The notes under the pieces are model-generated. The model saw only the letters and a list, made by a program, of their open reading frames with translations, had not been told where the DNA came from and made no database searches. Source: Lithospermum erythrorhizon (lineage: Eukaryota; Streptophyta; Magnoliopsida; Boraginales; Boraginaceae). Taken from it: a stretch of DNA of 64,000 bases. The stretch is from positions 1,302,001-1,366,000 of the forward strand of contig JADFUC010000709.1 of NCBI GenBank assembly GCA_019722365.1, in the 5' to 3' direction. The position numbers were made by a program, and so were the translations under genes. How positions within the stretch are numbered: position 1 is the stretch's first letter; the number at the start of each line of letters is the position of its first letter. Shown here piece by piece: positions 1-12,100 of this stretch.

Positions 1-3000
1 AGTTACAAAACCCATTTTAATTGGTAATCAAAATCTCACATCGTGCATCAAAATCTCTTAATTTAAGTAAAAAATTATGCATCAAAATCTCATACTTCCT
101 AAACATTATTTTTTCCAATGAATTTAAGGCTATTCTACTGCTACAATTATTCGAGGCTTTTCTATCACATATTGTGCAAAGCAAACAAGCCCATTATATT
201 GCTCGAGGGTGAGATTAGGCGGTTGAGTCGAGCCAAGATTAGAAGCGGCGAGTTGGAGAATTTTTGCTTTCGGCTTTCGGTCACTAAAGCGAGCCTAGGC
301 TCGGCTTGCTTTCGTTGTTGGCTCACGAGAGCCAAAACAGTGACCTGGCGCTCGCTGGTGGAAATTTTAAATTTTAAAAGGGATAAAGTGCACAAAATAA
401 TAGAAGAGATGAACATTAATTGTCAATTAATAAATTGGATATTGACGATTATAATAAAATTAAATCATAACAATAACGTTGGTCCTTATAATAAATTTGA
501 ATCATCATAAAAATTATAAACAAAAGCGGTCTTTAATATATAATAATTTCGTATAATTGAAATTGCAGAAGTACGCTCAACGAGCCTAAAGGCCGGCTCG
601 TAACTCGGCTCAATATAGACAGAGGCAGAGTTAGGGCCGAACCGCTTGATTCAACTCGATTCATTAATAACTCTAGGTGAGATGCCAATAATATGAATAA
701 ACTATCAGTTCCAAAATCAAAGTTCATGACATTTATCTAATCTTTGAATTGGATGAACTGAAGACGAAGATCTTTGTGATCTATCTTTTAAAAGTTGACA
801 ACTTCGACACTTACCAAAGATGAGGTACAAAATATATTAACCATATATATATATTTTTTGTTTAAGTAATTGCAATTCAAACTTTCTGAATGAAGTTACC
901 ATTCAATTTTTTTTTAGGCATGGATTAAACCGAAAAAATTATCTATCAGATATAATAAAATATTAAAATGTATGTACCCTTAAACCAAATTTTTTTTTAA
1001 TAAATTATAAAAATGTGAAATCTATCAATTGACGGTGCCTATATTGGCGACATCGGAGATTTTATACAAATTAATGAATTTACATAGGCAAATAAATAAT
1101 TGAATTTATATAATAACTTAACTCTTTTGTTATTTTTATCTAACATACTATAGATAGAATGTCATGATTTTTTATTGGAGCGTAAAAATTATTGATTTAT
1201 TGTAATTAGCACTTGCCCTTGAAATAGTTTGAAAGCTCATACAATTGGTTCTATACTACCACAGTACCACGTGAGATTGGTCATTATATTTACTTTGAGA
1301 ATTTGAGGTAAGCCTGATTCCTCAAGTATTGGTTTTGATTTGATGGGGTTACATCATATAAAAGAATCTGATTTATTTGTTCTCACAAAGTGAACCACAC
1401 CAAACTCACATCGTTGAAACAGGCTTACTAAATGCAAGTGCTCGTTGACCAAATCGAGCCTGTTTGCAACTTTTTTCAATTTAAAAAAAAAAAAAACATG
1501 TACGCTATATTTAGTTGATAATAAAATGGCCTATTGAACAATTATTCAACTTATGAACACCATATTTGAAGATAATGTTGATCTACCTCATATATTACTT
1601 ACATTATCGTTTTCTAATTAATTCAATTATTAATAGTACAACCACATTAAGTTAATTTGGTCATTACCAACGTGACATATGATCAATTAGTAAGATATAT
1701 CATACGGAGTACTCCGTATTAACTATCATTCCATATGACATCGAATTATCAAAGAGACAAAAAGTCGATATTAAAATCGTTAGTATCAAAGCAACATAAA
1801 AGCTAGGATAAGATACATTAGTGAGCTAATTACTAATTTGGTCTTAGATAATAGATTCAGGTGTGATTTAATCCTTGATAGATCAAAAATTGAATAATAA
1901 TCTTTAAAATTATCATAAAATTGTAAATTGGTCCCCAAATTTGACGGAGTCATTATACGTTAACGGAAAATACACGATCATGCTCCCAGATTTTTCTTTA
2001 GGATTATTTAACAATTCCATTTAGTTTTTTGACCGATTTACATCTTTATGGTAACTTCAAAAACCAATCTACCTGAATTCACTATCTGGAATACTATTAT
2101 TATTATAAGTCAATCTACTACCTCCATTTTAAATTAATTGACTTTCTCACTTTTCGAGACACAACTTTAATCATCAATTGTGCATATACATTATGAAAAA
2201 TTACAAAAATAATATTATGAAATACTTTTTAAAAATAAATTCCAATGATATCAATTTTATATTTTCGGAGGTTGATGAATAAAAAGTAATTTGTGTCAAA
2301 ACCTTAACACGCAATCCCAAAACATCAATTAATTTGAAATGAAATGAGTAATTAATACGGAATACTACTATTATAAAGTCAAAGCATTAATGAATTCTTA
2401 TCGTTATTGGTATTTACTTTAAACAAACAATTATTATCTATTACTAATAGCAATTACTCCCTCTAATCAAACATTGACTTTCTTACATATCCAAGGTAAA
2501 TCTCTAATTTTTTAATTACTTTTTTAATTATATTATTAAAAAATTATTATGAAAGTATTTTGAAAGAGCGAATCCAATTATATAAATTTTATATTTTTTA
2601 AATAATTAATAATTTTAAAAAAGTCAAACATCAATTATTTTGGATTAAAGGTAGTAGATTGAAAAAAAAACATCACCAAACAATTCAAGTCAGCTAACTT
2701 TTAGACATTTTTAATGCGATGCAATTAATAAGGCGCCAAGACGAAACTAATTTCCACTAAATTTTTTTAGTTGTCATTAATTAAAATTGATATATTTCTA
2801 AAATGTGTAAGTAAATTAGACAAATGATACAAGCTATGAAAAGTAAAAAATAAAAGAATGAAAATGAAAATAGACTATTTTCAGGAAATAGCTAGGATGG
2901 AGGGAACAACATTTTGGAATTAAAACAAAACTTAGAGAAATTTATCTCAAGAGACAAAAATTATGAAACAATTTCACTATATATCAATAGTACTATAGAA

Positions 3001-3576
3001 GTTCTTTAAAATTCTGGTGAGGCATGTATTACTCGTACCACAATACTTTAAATGAATATAACATACATAAATGGTTTAAATTACGAAATTCCATGCATTC
3101 TGAAGTGTTTCATTAAAATGTGATACGGAGTACTACTTAGGTAATGCCAGCTCAAATACCATGCCTTGAAGGTATTTCTTTCCTTCAATAATGCCTTTTC
3201 TGCCTCTTTTCGTGCATGTTACTTGTATTTATATTACTGGAGTATAAATTTTATTGGCAGTTATGAAATACTCATCTACCACACATAATGTATAATTTTG
3301 TAACTAAAAATTCAAGAGATATATTACAATCACTAATATTGAGACATCGTAACAAATGTCATACTTAAATACCATGCCTTACGTCCTTAATGTAAAATAT
3401 TCTCTAATCAATATATTTGCCATAACTATAAATATTTAGATTAATGTCCATAAAATTCTAATGAAGTTCTAATATAATTAGATGATTTTCCACATCATTT
3501 TCAACTTAATTTCTATGGTCACTCTTAAACTAGGTGCTGTTTAAGTGCTTAATTTCACCCTACTCCTTTCTCATTC
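1..3576. other. intergenic, transposon debris upstream of the NPF gene
   Basis: I see no convincing gene in this AT-rich stretch. Two GC-richer islands (about 205-365 and 570-660) carry repeated GAGCC/GGCTCG words of the kind found at the ends of plant hAT-like elements, with similar words again near 4490-4680. Two MITE-like stretches are listed separately. The open frames at 118-510, 165-416 and 533-727 look like chance frames through these islands: they lack a recognisable domain and are not framed by splice signals. Confidence 0.5.
2118..2355. mobile_element. Stowaway-like MITE, approximate ends
   Basis: The left end starts near CTACCTCCATTTTAAATTAA and the right end, read in reverse, gives ACTCATTTCATTTCAAATTAA, so the ends form imperfect inverted repeats. 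A related inverted stretch lies near 15575-15665 in the last NPF intron. A second, similar stretch begins CTCCCTCTAATCAAACATTG at about 2457 and ends near 2660. Ends are approximate and no target duplication was fixed. Confidence 0.4.
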
Positions 3577-3587
3577 CCTATATATTA
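3577..3587 (+). promoter_or_regulatory. TATA box of the NPF gene
   Basis: CCTATATATTA lies about 60 bases before the NPF start codon and is followed by a CT/A-rich leader (TCATCTCTCTCCTCATTAACC). Position and composition fit a plant core promoter. Transcription was not tested. Confidence 0.5.
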
Positions 3588-3644
3588 CTATATCAATTCA
3601 CACAGAAGAAAAAGGAAATTTATCATCTCTCTCCTCATTAACCA

Positions 3645-6600
3645 ATGGCGCAAATGAGGAGAAATTTGTCAACAGGCATAGGCGGCTGGAGATCTGCCAT
3701 TTTTATTATATGTAATAATAATAAACCTCAAATAAAAAATCCAAACACCCCATATCTCCCTTTTAGTTAATTTTATGTTAATCTTTATTTGGAAATCTAA
3801 TTAATTATTGATAATCTTGTATTTTTGTTACAGTTGTTGAAGTTGCAGAGAGATTTGCTTATTATGGAGTAGCGGGAAATTTGATATCATATTTAACAAA
3901 GAAGCTGCATCAACCAATAGCAACAGCAGCTATAAATGTCAATGTATGGCAAGGTGTTTCAGCTATATTTCCTATACTTGGAGGCATCTTTGCTGATTCC
4001 TATCTTGGCCGTTTCAAGACCATCCTCATCTCCTCCCTCATTTATTTCCTTGTATGTCATCATCGTCATCTTTCTTTAATTTTCTGCCATTTTTGGTCAT
4101 TTTTAAAAGTATAAGTTGTTTTGACATATTTAATCATCATTAGCCATAGCTAATGTTTAAAATGAACTAGATGGACCGATTGTCGCATTAACTTGGAACA
4201 CTATTTTACTATATCAATTATACGGAGTATAAGTCATTTAACAAAAAAAAAAAAATTGATATCCTTCAATATACAATGACGATCTTCATTGAATTTAGAT
4301 TTGTGGTTTTGTTTAATTCGTTCTCTCAATATTAATATTTTTTTTCTTTGAAAAAAAAAACCTGGTGGCCTAGGTATTCGCTCAACCTCTATTTTTATAC
4401 CAAACTCCCATCCCATTTTCTCAATATTAATCAAATAGTATCACCTAATGTATTACTCCGTATATTTTAAAGTATTAAAGTAGATAGATGCTTAGGGCCT
4501 TAAACGCGAGCGAAGATCGAACCGAGCATCCTGGGTCAGTCGGCTCGGCCACTTTCCTATCTATGGCTCGATTAGAGCTCCGTTAGGCCGAATCTCAAAA
4601 GCTATAGCTCATTTCGAGCTGGTGTTTTTAATTAAATGTTAGGCTGGATTATTAGGCTCGATTTTTCCGAGATGGATTCGAGAAAAACTCGGTTAGAGCC
4701 TTGATATAAAACTTGAAAAAATAAAACACTACTAAATTTTACAGTTCAAAAGACAAAAGAAAGCATTACTAGTGTTACTAGTTTGCTCGTACCTACGGTT
4801 CAAAATTCAAAATAAATAGGTTGAAGAACTGATTAAAGGCATTAAATCGAGCAAAGGCCAACAGCGGCGTAGGTGCCAAAAACTATGTAGATCATACGAA
4901 TGCATATGGATGGGAGTCATTGAGACATTATAGGCTATGAAACAACATAGTCTTTCCATTACTGAAAGTATGTCGGGACCTGTTATGCAGCATCTTAGAA
5001 TATCATCATCGCCCGCGAGAACAACAAAGTTAACGTACTAGGTCAAAGATAGGAAATGAGCCAAGCAATGTCAGTAAACAAAAATGAGCCGGGGAATCAG
5101 TATTGAGTTTTTAATCGCTGTTTTCATCAGCAATTTGGCTTGCAGCTCTTGCTCCTTGTTTTTGGCCGGTTTGGGAGGATTCTGAGTTGTAGGTTTACGG
5201 ACAATTTGGGGGGTGGCAAGAAGTATGGAATGGGAAGTGTCGGCACAGGAGGCTTTGATCGGGCTCTTGAAAAGGAGTATGATTACACCTCAAACCAAAA
5301 AATAAAATAAACAAAAATCAGCTTCAATGTAATAAAAATCATTAGAATGAAACAATAATAAACATTTATTGATCAATGAAATTTTTACCACAGAATTGGA
5401 TTTAGGATCTGCCATTTCAAATTCAGCCTCAAATTCCAACTCAATAGGATCCTCATTCTCCTAATAAATAATGAAACTAATTAAAAAAATAAATGAAAAC
5501 TTAATATTTAAAAAGAAAAAAGAAAAGAAAACTTAAATTAACAGTTTCGTACCAGTTTTGGACTTCTTATTCCATAGGCTAGCGTCCGATCACCGACACA
5601 AGAAGAACCTGATAGTGTCTCTCTTCTTGTGAGGCTCTTTTCTTATCAATTATCCTTTCCTTTAGCGCTAAAAGTTGACTTCGGATAAAAATAGTTGTAA
5701 TAAGAATAGATAAAATGTTTGCCATCTTAGAGTATTTTATATTTCCCTGTTCCACTTTCCACGAGCAAAGACATGGCCCGACCACATTAGGATAAACTTT
5801 CTCTGCATACATTTCAGTCGGTTCTATCCGCTTCCCCGATTGGGCTTCGATTTCCGGCATATAATCATAATTGCTTTTTTTTTTGCCGATTAACAGTTGG
5901 AGGAGCATTTCAAGTATGCATTGTATGTTTCTGGCCCTTTCCCTTTCTCATCCCCATAAATATTTGCATATTGCTCATATAGAACATTGAAACATTTAAA
6001 ACAGTTTCAATTCTACACTCATAGTCAATAGGATACATTGATGTACATGCAAATCAACTTAATTTTCTCTTATATCCAAGATAAAGAATAGAGCCAAAAT
6101 GAAAGCAACAAGTCACATTCTTCGATACTTATCAAACTTATAGGCAATTCTTGCCATATGCATATGCTTAACATCCATTGTGTCCCCGAACATTGATCAG
6201 TTCACTTAATTCTACTCAACTCCGTTAAAAACAAGTTATTTGTAGGATAGTGTTGCCACTAATCCCAGTTGGTATCTAGGAAAACCTCAAAAGAAATTTA
6301 CACACCATTGCAACATTCCTACATTTCCAGACTAGTAGGATAGAATCTTACAAAAGGACTCATTATTCTTTAAACTGTTTGATGAAACAATGTCTATACT
6401 TATAAGGTGTTGAAAACATCACAAAAGGTTGAGTTCCATCTAGTGTTGTTATCCACAACACTAACTTATTCTTGAGAAACAAAATTCAACCTATATAAAA
6501 TTGAAACTAGACAACCTATTTTCAGGAACCAAACAAGTATTTGAGCACCCTCTCTAACAACATCACAAAACATCAATCTCTTTGATCCATCCACCCAACA

Positions 6601-9112
6601 ACAAGTTAATAATATGTGCCTTGACATCTAACATGAAGCTTGATTTGCCATTCAAAACGAATTAGAAATGGAATTGTAATCCTTTCTGAAATATCAATCA
6701 CAGCAGCATCACATTCGTTAGCATTTGTCCAGCTATCCACGAAGTCACTTATCCATAATTCCATAAGACTTGGCAACTCATGCCTTCTTTGGCTAATCAC
6801 GGCTTACCGTTATGTGGTGGAGGTACATTAACAAAGAAGTACTCTTTTACGTAAATTAATTTCTATTAATGTAATGACAAGTTATTACCACATGCATCTA
6901 TTGAACCTTACAGACACTGAGCGATCGGTGGTTAAACTTGACTCTCTGGCAACCTTAATAGCGGACCCTTAGTGCTCCTTTTTCACTTATCAAACCTGAC
7001 AAAGCATTCTTTCCCCCAACCACATGCTCTAGATATTTTCTTATAGTATGGACTATATGCCTTAAGGAATTCATTAAAAACCTTATGTTCAACTATACTA
7101 AAAAGATACTCATGAGCTAAAATCATATGTGCAGCTAAGAGTTTAACTCTTTCATAACTAAAAGTGAAAGTTTGACAGACTTTCACTTGGCTCTCTTTAC
7201 CATGCGATTGAGATTATGCAATTTACGAATGTTTAAACATTGCACCAAATTTGGGAAAGTTTTATGTCTATTTGGGCCGTACCCGACTTCAAATGTCTTA
7301 GTAAATGAGTTGTAGTACCACCGTTTTGATAAGAAAGTATCCTTTTACAATGCTTACACTTCACCTTTTTCCTCCGCTTTTGGGCATGTAAGGATCGTAT
7401 GATCCATCTGATATTGCTTCACATGGGTTTATTTAATGCGAGGATCATAATTAACTTTCAACGGAAGCGACTACCGAGATGTTTGTGAATTCCCTCGTTA
7501 CCAGCCAGAATCCGCTTTCCAGAACGCCCGTCTCGATTCGACTTCGTGATTGACTTATCGGACTACAGATCGAGACCTATCTCCTACGTCGTCATCGTCG
7601 AGAAGAGGTATACGAATTCGAGAGGGTGTTGAGATTCCATGAAAGAAATACCCATATTAAATTATAATTTACCTGAAACAAATGGAGTTATTAATAAATA
7701 AATTGAAATAATAAATTAATTACAACATCTTAATTACAAAAGCTGTCCTAATCGAAACCACAATTAGAAACCCCTAAATCAATTACCTAATTCAATTATT
7801 TGATCGATTAAAACCTAAGTTGAAACCCTAATTGAAACACAAATGGAGTTACCACAATTCGATTACTAAATCCAATTACACTGAGTGATACCTAAATTAA
7901 TTACCTAAATCGAAACCTAATTGAAATCTAAATTAATTACCCTAATTCGATTATCACAAATCAATTACTCTAATTCAATTACCCTAAATCAATTACCTAA
8001 ATCGAAACCCTAATTGAAACCCTAAATCAATTAATTGAACCAATAATTAAGTTCTTATTCATGTCGAACCCCAACTTCCAGGCTTGCGATGTCGAAACCC
8101 ACAAAAAATCAAAACCCTAAAGGTCAAAGTCAAACGTAAAAGTCAAAGTCAATCATAGTCAAAACTGTTCTTTGAAACCAAAAATAAAAAACTAAAAGCG
8201 TATGAAATAAACTGATAAAGGCACGGCTAACCTGAAACCCAAATATGCAAACTAAAATCGAAGTCCAAATATAAAAGTCAAAAGTACAAAAACGTCAAAA
8301 CTGTTCTTTGAAACTAAAAATCGAAAACTAAAACACATGAAATAACTCCATCGAACCTATTTACAACACAAACCAAATATCTGAAACAAAATCGAGAGCG
8401 GGTTTAAGCGGGGAGTCAAGCCAAAAGAATCGGCCACCAGATCACAAAGGAGTGAAATAGACAGAAATGTCTAAATCGCCTTGACTAGTATTGTGATGCT
8501 CACATGGACATGGAATGGGCTTTAGGGACAAAACTTAGAGAAAAATGAGATCCGAAGCGAGAGAGGAGAGATTGAGGGAATGAAGAGATTTAGGTTAGCT
8601 GATAGGTTTAAAGCATGAAATGGACTAAGTGAAATGGACTATATTAATGGACCATAAATCATATGAGAGGAGTAATGAACAATCATATGAGAAAGCGAAT
8701 TATTATATGTATTATGTATAATGTATATATATATATATACATTTAGGTGCACAGTAGAGCCACCCCGAGCAGGCTGGAGTTGACTCTACAGAATATCAAT
8801 TATCAAGGTTCGGTTACTGCGTTTTCGTCCTCCTATAGGCGAACATCGGAGATCGGTATTCGGGCGAATAGTCGATCGAGCAGGAGCTTTAAGGCTTCGT
8901 TCATTACTAAATGAAATGCTTTGTATGGAATAAATGTAATAAATCATGAATGTGCATCTTCCATGATTCCATCAAAACATATAATGGATAGTAAAAATGC
9001 GTTTTATCATATATATATATATGTTTAGATTCTAATAATATGTCTAAATTTCTATAGTACGGTGTTAACTTAGAACCCAATTTGTGGCATGTGTAAAGGC
9101 CTCTAGGCAGCA

Positions 9113-9157
<45 letters not shown>

Positions 9158-12100
9158 GCTGTGTGTTGGAGGGGCTATCACGGTTACAAGTTAATCTTTG
9201 TATTATAGAAATTTGTGACATATTATTATAATCTAGACCGAGGCAGACACAACACTACTAAAATAATATATATATATGTTGGAGGACCTATCTGGTTCTA
9301 AGTTAACACTGTACTATAGAAATTTGTGACATTATTATTAGAATCTAGACCCGAACGAACAGAACAGTACTAAAATAATTAAAGATGGTGTAAATTGCAC
9401 GTAACTTTGATTTTGGTAGAAACTAACATATATACATTACTCGTTAATGTCACTTAAAAATAGTGTCAGTGGGCTGTGGATAAAATCTGTTGAAACAATT
9501 CAACTTCCTTTTTGACTTTTTAGTATAAGTAGTAACAATAATACGTTTTTCTGTTTCACATCACTTGATAGACTTAAAGATTGACTAATGTATTAATTAA
9601 TTAACTAATTACAACAAGTAATATATTTTTGGAATAGACCAATTATTTATCGTTTCATTTTCAAGGATACTATTTCTTTTTTAACGATCACAAAATTAGT
9701 TCTTTTTTAGTTTAAAAAATTAAAGAAAGTTCTTGAAACAAAATTTGAATTACCTAAAATTTTAATAAAGTGCCCATATGAAATGAGATGGAGGGAGTAA
9801 TACTTAAGTATGACTAGGTTGCAATTATGTGGCAGTGGAAGCATTGTATATTTTTTAGTAGTGTACTCGTTGATGCAATTTGTTCCATGCATGCTAGACG
9901 AAACCGTTAATAATTAACGGTTATGTCCATTTTGAGACTAATAATTACGACATTGTATATATTATCCTATTTGAGATTAAATTTGTGACACTATCACTAA
10001 GTGAGACAAAATTTCAAAGGATAATACACTTTGTTATCAAATATAAAAATTAATAAATTTTATGGTCTTAATCGGTACATATAATTTTTATTTAAAATAT
10101 AATTATCGAGGTTAATAGAAAAGTATATTGAAAATATATATCAAATTTTAATATATTTTCATAGATAATTACAAAATATATTAAAAATATTTGAATTTAA
10201 TTTTTTTAATGCAAAACTCATGAAAATTCAAAATTAAATGATCATTTAACTTTTAATGTCGGAGCCTCGGAGGTAATAATTATATCTCATGGACTCCGTG
10301 CAGGGCCTAGTTTTGTTGACAATAACAGTAACAATAATTCCAGAACACCGTGAAGCTCTATTCTTCATCTCCATTTACATCCTCGCAATAGGCGAAGGAG
10401 GCCACAAGCCATGTGTGCAGACCTTCGCCGCCGATCAATTCAACGAGGAACTCCCTGAGGAGAAAGAGGCCAAGAGTTCATTCTTCAATTGGTGGTATGT
10501 AGGAATCGTTTGTGGTTCAACAACAGCGGTATTGGTGATCATATATGTTCAAGAATATATTAGCTGGGGGATCAGTTTCGCTGTCCTAGCGGCCGCGGTG
10601 GCAATAGCTCTCGTGATTTTCCTTGGTGGTATCAGGACTTATCGGCGGCAACCGGCTTTAAAAAGCCCGTTTACTAGGGTGGCGCAGGTGTTCGTGGCGG
10701 CGTTTAGGAAAAGGCACTTGGTGGAACAGAGACGGATCCAAAATTTTAATATGGGGTATTTATTTTATCATTCAAAAATATAAAAAATTAATATGAATAT
10801 TCATTTTGGAGAGAATATTAGTAAAAAAAAATTAAAAAAAAAATATTTGTACCAAATTTTGAGCCCAAAACTGATAAGTTAGTAAAAAAGCTTATGATAT
10901 AAATTATTTTTATTTAATGTAGGATATTCATCATGTCAATACATACCTTAGCTTGTATCAATGTAGGTCCGTCCCTGTGGTGGAGCAACTTGTTGGTCGT
11001 GATGTTTCATATTATTATGAGGATGATGAGGAAAAGGACGTTGATGATAATTATAAGGCGCAGAAATTATCCCGGACTACTCAATTCAGGTACTGGTATA
11101 TGTTAATTTAATTTGCATGCAATTCTTTCAAGCCTTTTCTGAAAACATACATGTTTTATTTGGCATAAAAAATTTAAGAATAATAAAACGAACGTCTAAC
11201 GCATTCATGAAATATTTGATTGATTATATATGTTACATATAAATACGGAGTAATAATATCAGGATGAAGAAACTTAATTGTGTATTGATGGGAATGCCAA
11301 TTGCGAAGTCATATCTAGGCAGTAAGTCGAATAGGATTGAATACCCAAAGGTTCCTATTTGGCTAAGGCTCGATTTGACGAATATCAATTTTGATATTAA
11401 AGTAGTTCGATGTCATATTTTAGAATAATATTCGTCTCGAATTCGGCTCATTTTTCCGAACCGTTCGAAAAAGCTCGATTCGAAATACAACTTAATAATA
11501 AAAAAATACTACATTGCAATTCAAAATGCATAATAAATTTATTATTAGCTTTATTTAAATTCATTATTAAATAATTGAACCCAAAAAAAAAAGTTGAACT
11601 AATTGAATTAAAAAAAACAATTGAAATCCTTTAAAATCTCAAAAAATAAAAACCTAATTAAATAATTCCAAAATCAAGCCTAATTAAAATACCTAATTGA
11701 AATCTAAAATTAAAATACCTAATTGAATACATGCGCACCATGTGATCTTGATTCTTCAGCGATCACAATTGGGTTTTGCTCAGTTTTACGGTTGAAATTC
11801 GTTTTTAGCCGTTTGTGGTTTGAGTTTTAGGCTTGAAGGGGTCGATTTGGGGGTGATGGGTGAGGCTGAGGTCGATTTGGGGGTTGAGGGGGGAGGGGAA
11901 ATGGAGTGATAAATAATAAAGTGTCTCAGCTGATTGATTTGGGGAGGGTGGGGGGGGGATTACTCGCGGGTTCACTAATGGGCCGGTTAATGGATTAAGG
12001 GGGGTGGGGGGGTTTTAGTGGTTACTCTGGTCCCACTTATATTTAAAAGCTGAGGCAGAGTCTTTGAATAATTTCGAGCAGTTCATTTCGGTTCGGCAAA

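Larger units (their letters stand above)
4052..10303. other. NPF intron 2, 6.25 kb, transposon-rich
   Basis: This intron separates the exon ending in IYFL from the exon starting GLVLLT, both in phase 0. It contains a decayed hAT transposase on the minus strand (about 5580-7400), low-complexity AATTGAAACCCTAAATCAATTA-type repeats (about 7660-8040), a tandem unit around 8156-8346, a TA/GT microsatellite and an inverted/direct repeat set at 9020-9380. GC-richer GAGCC-type sequence at about 4490-4690 and GATCGAGC-type sequence at about 8800-8890 may be the ends of one hAT element of about 4.4 kb, but I could not prove matching terminal repeats or a target duplication. Confidence 0.6.

Noticed and set aside
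5579..8900. possibility that the minus-strand frames in NPF intron 2 are a domesticated host gene
   Set aside because: The transposase domains are separated by stops and frameshifts, so there is no intact reading frame to conserve.
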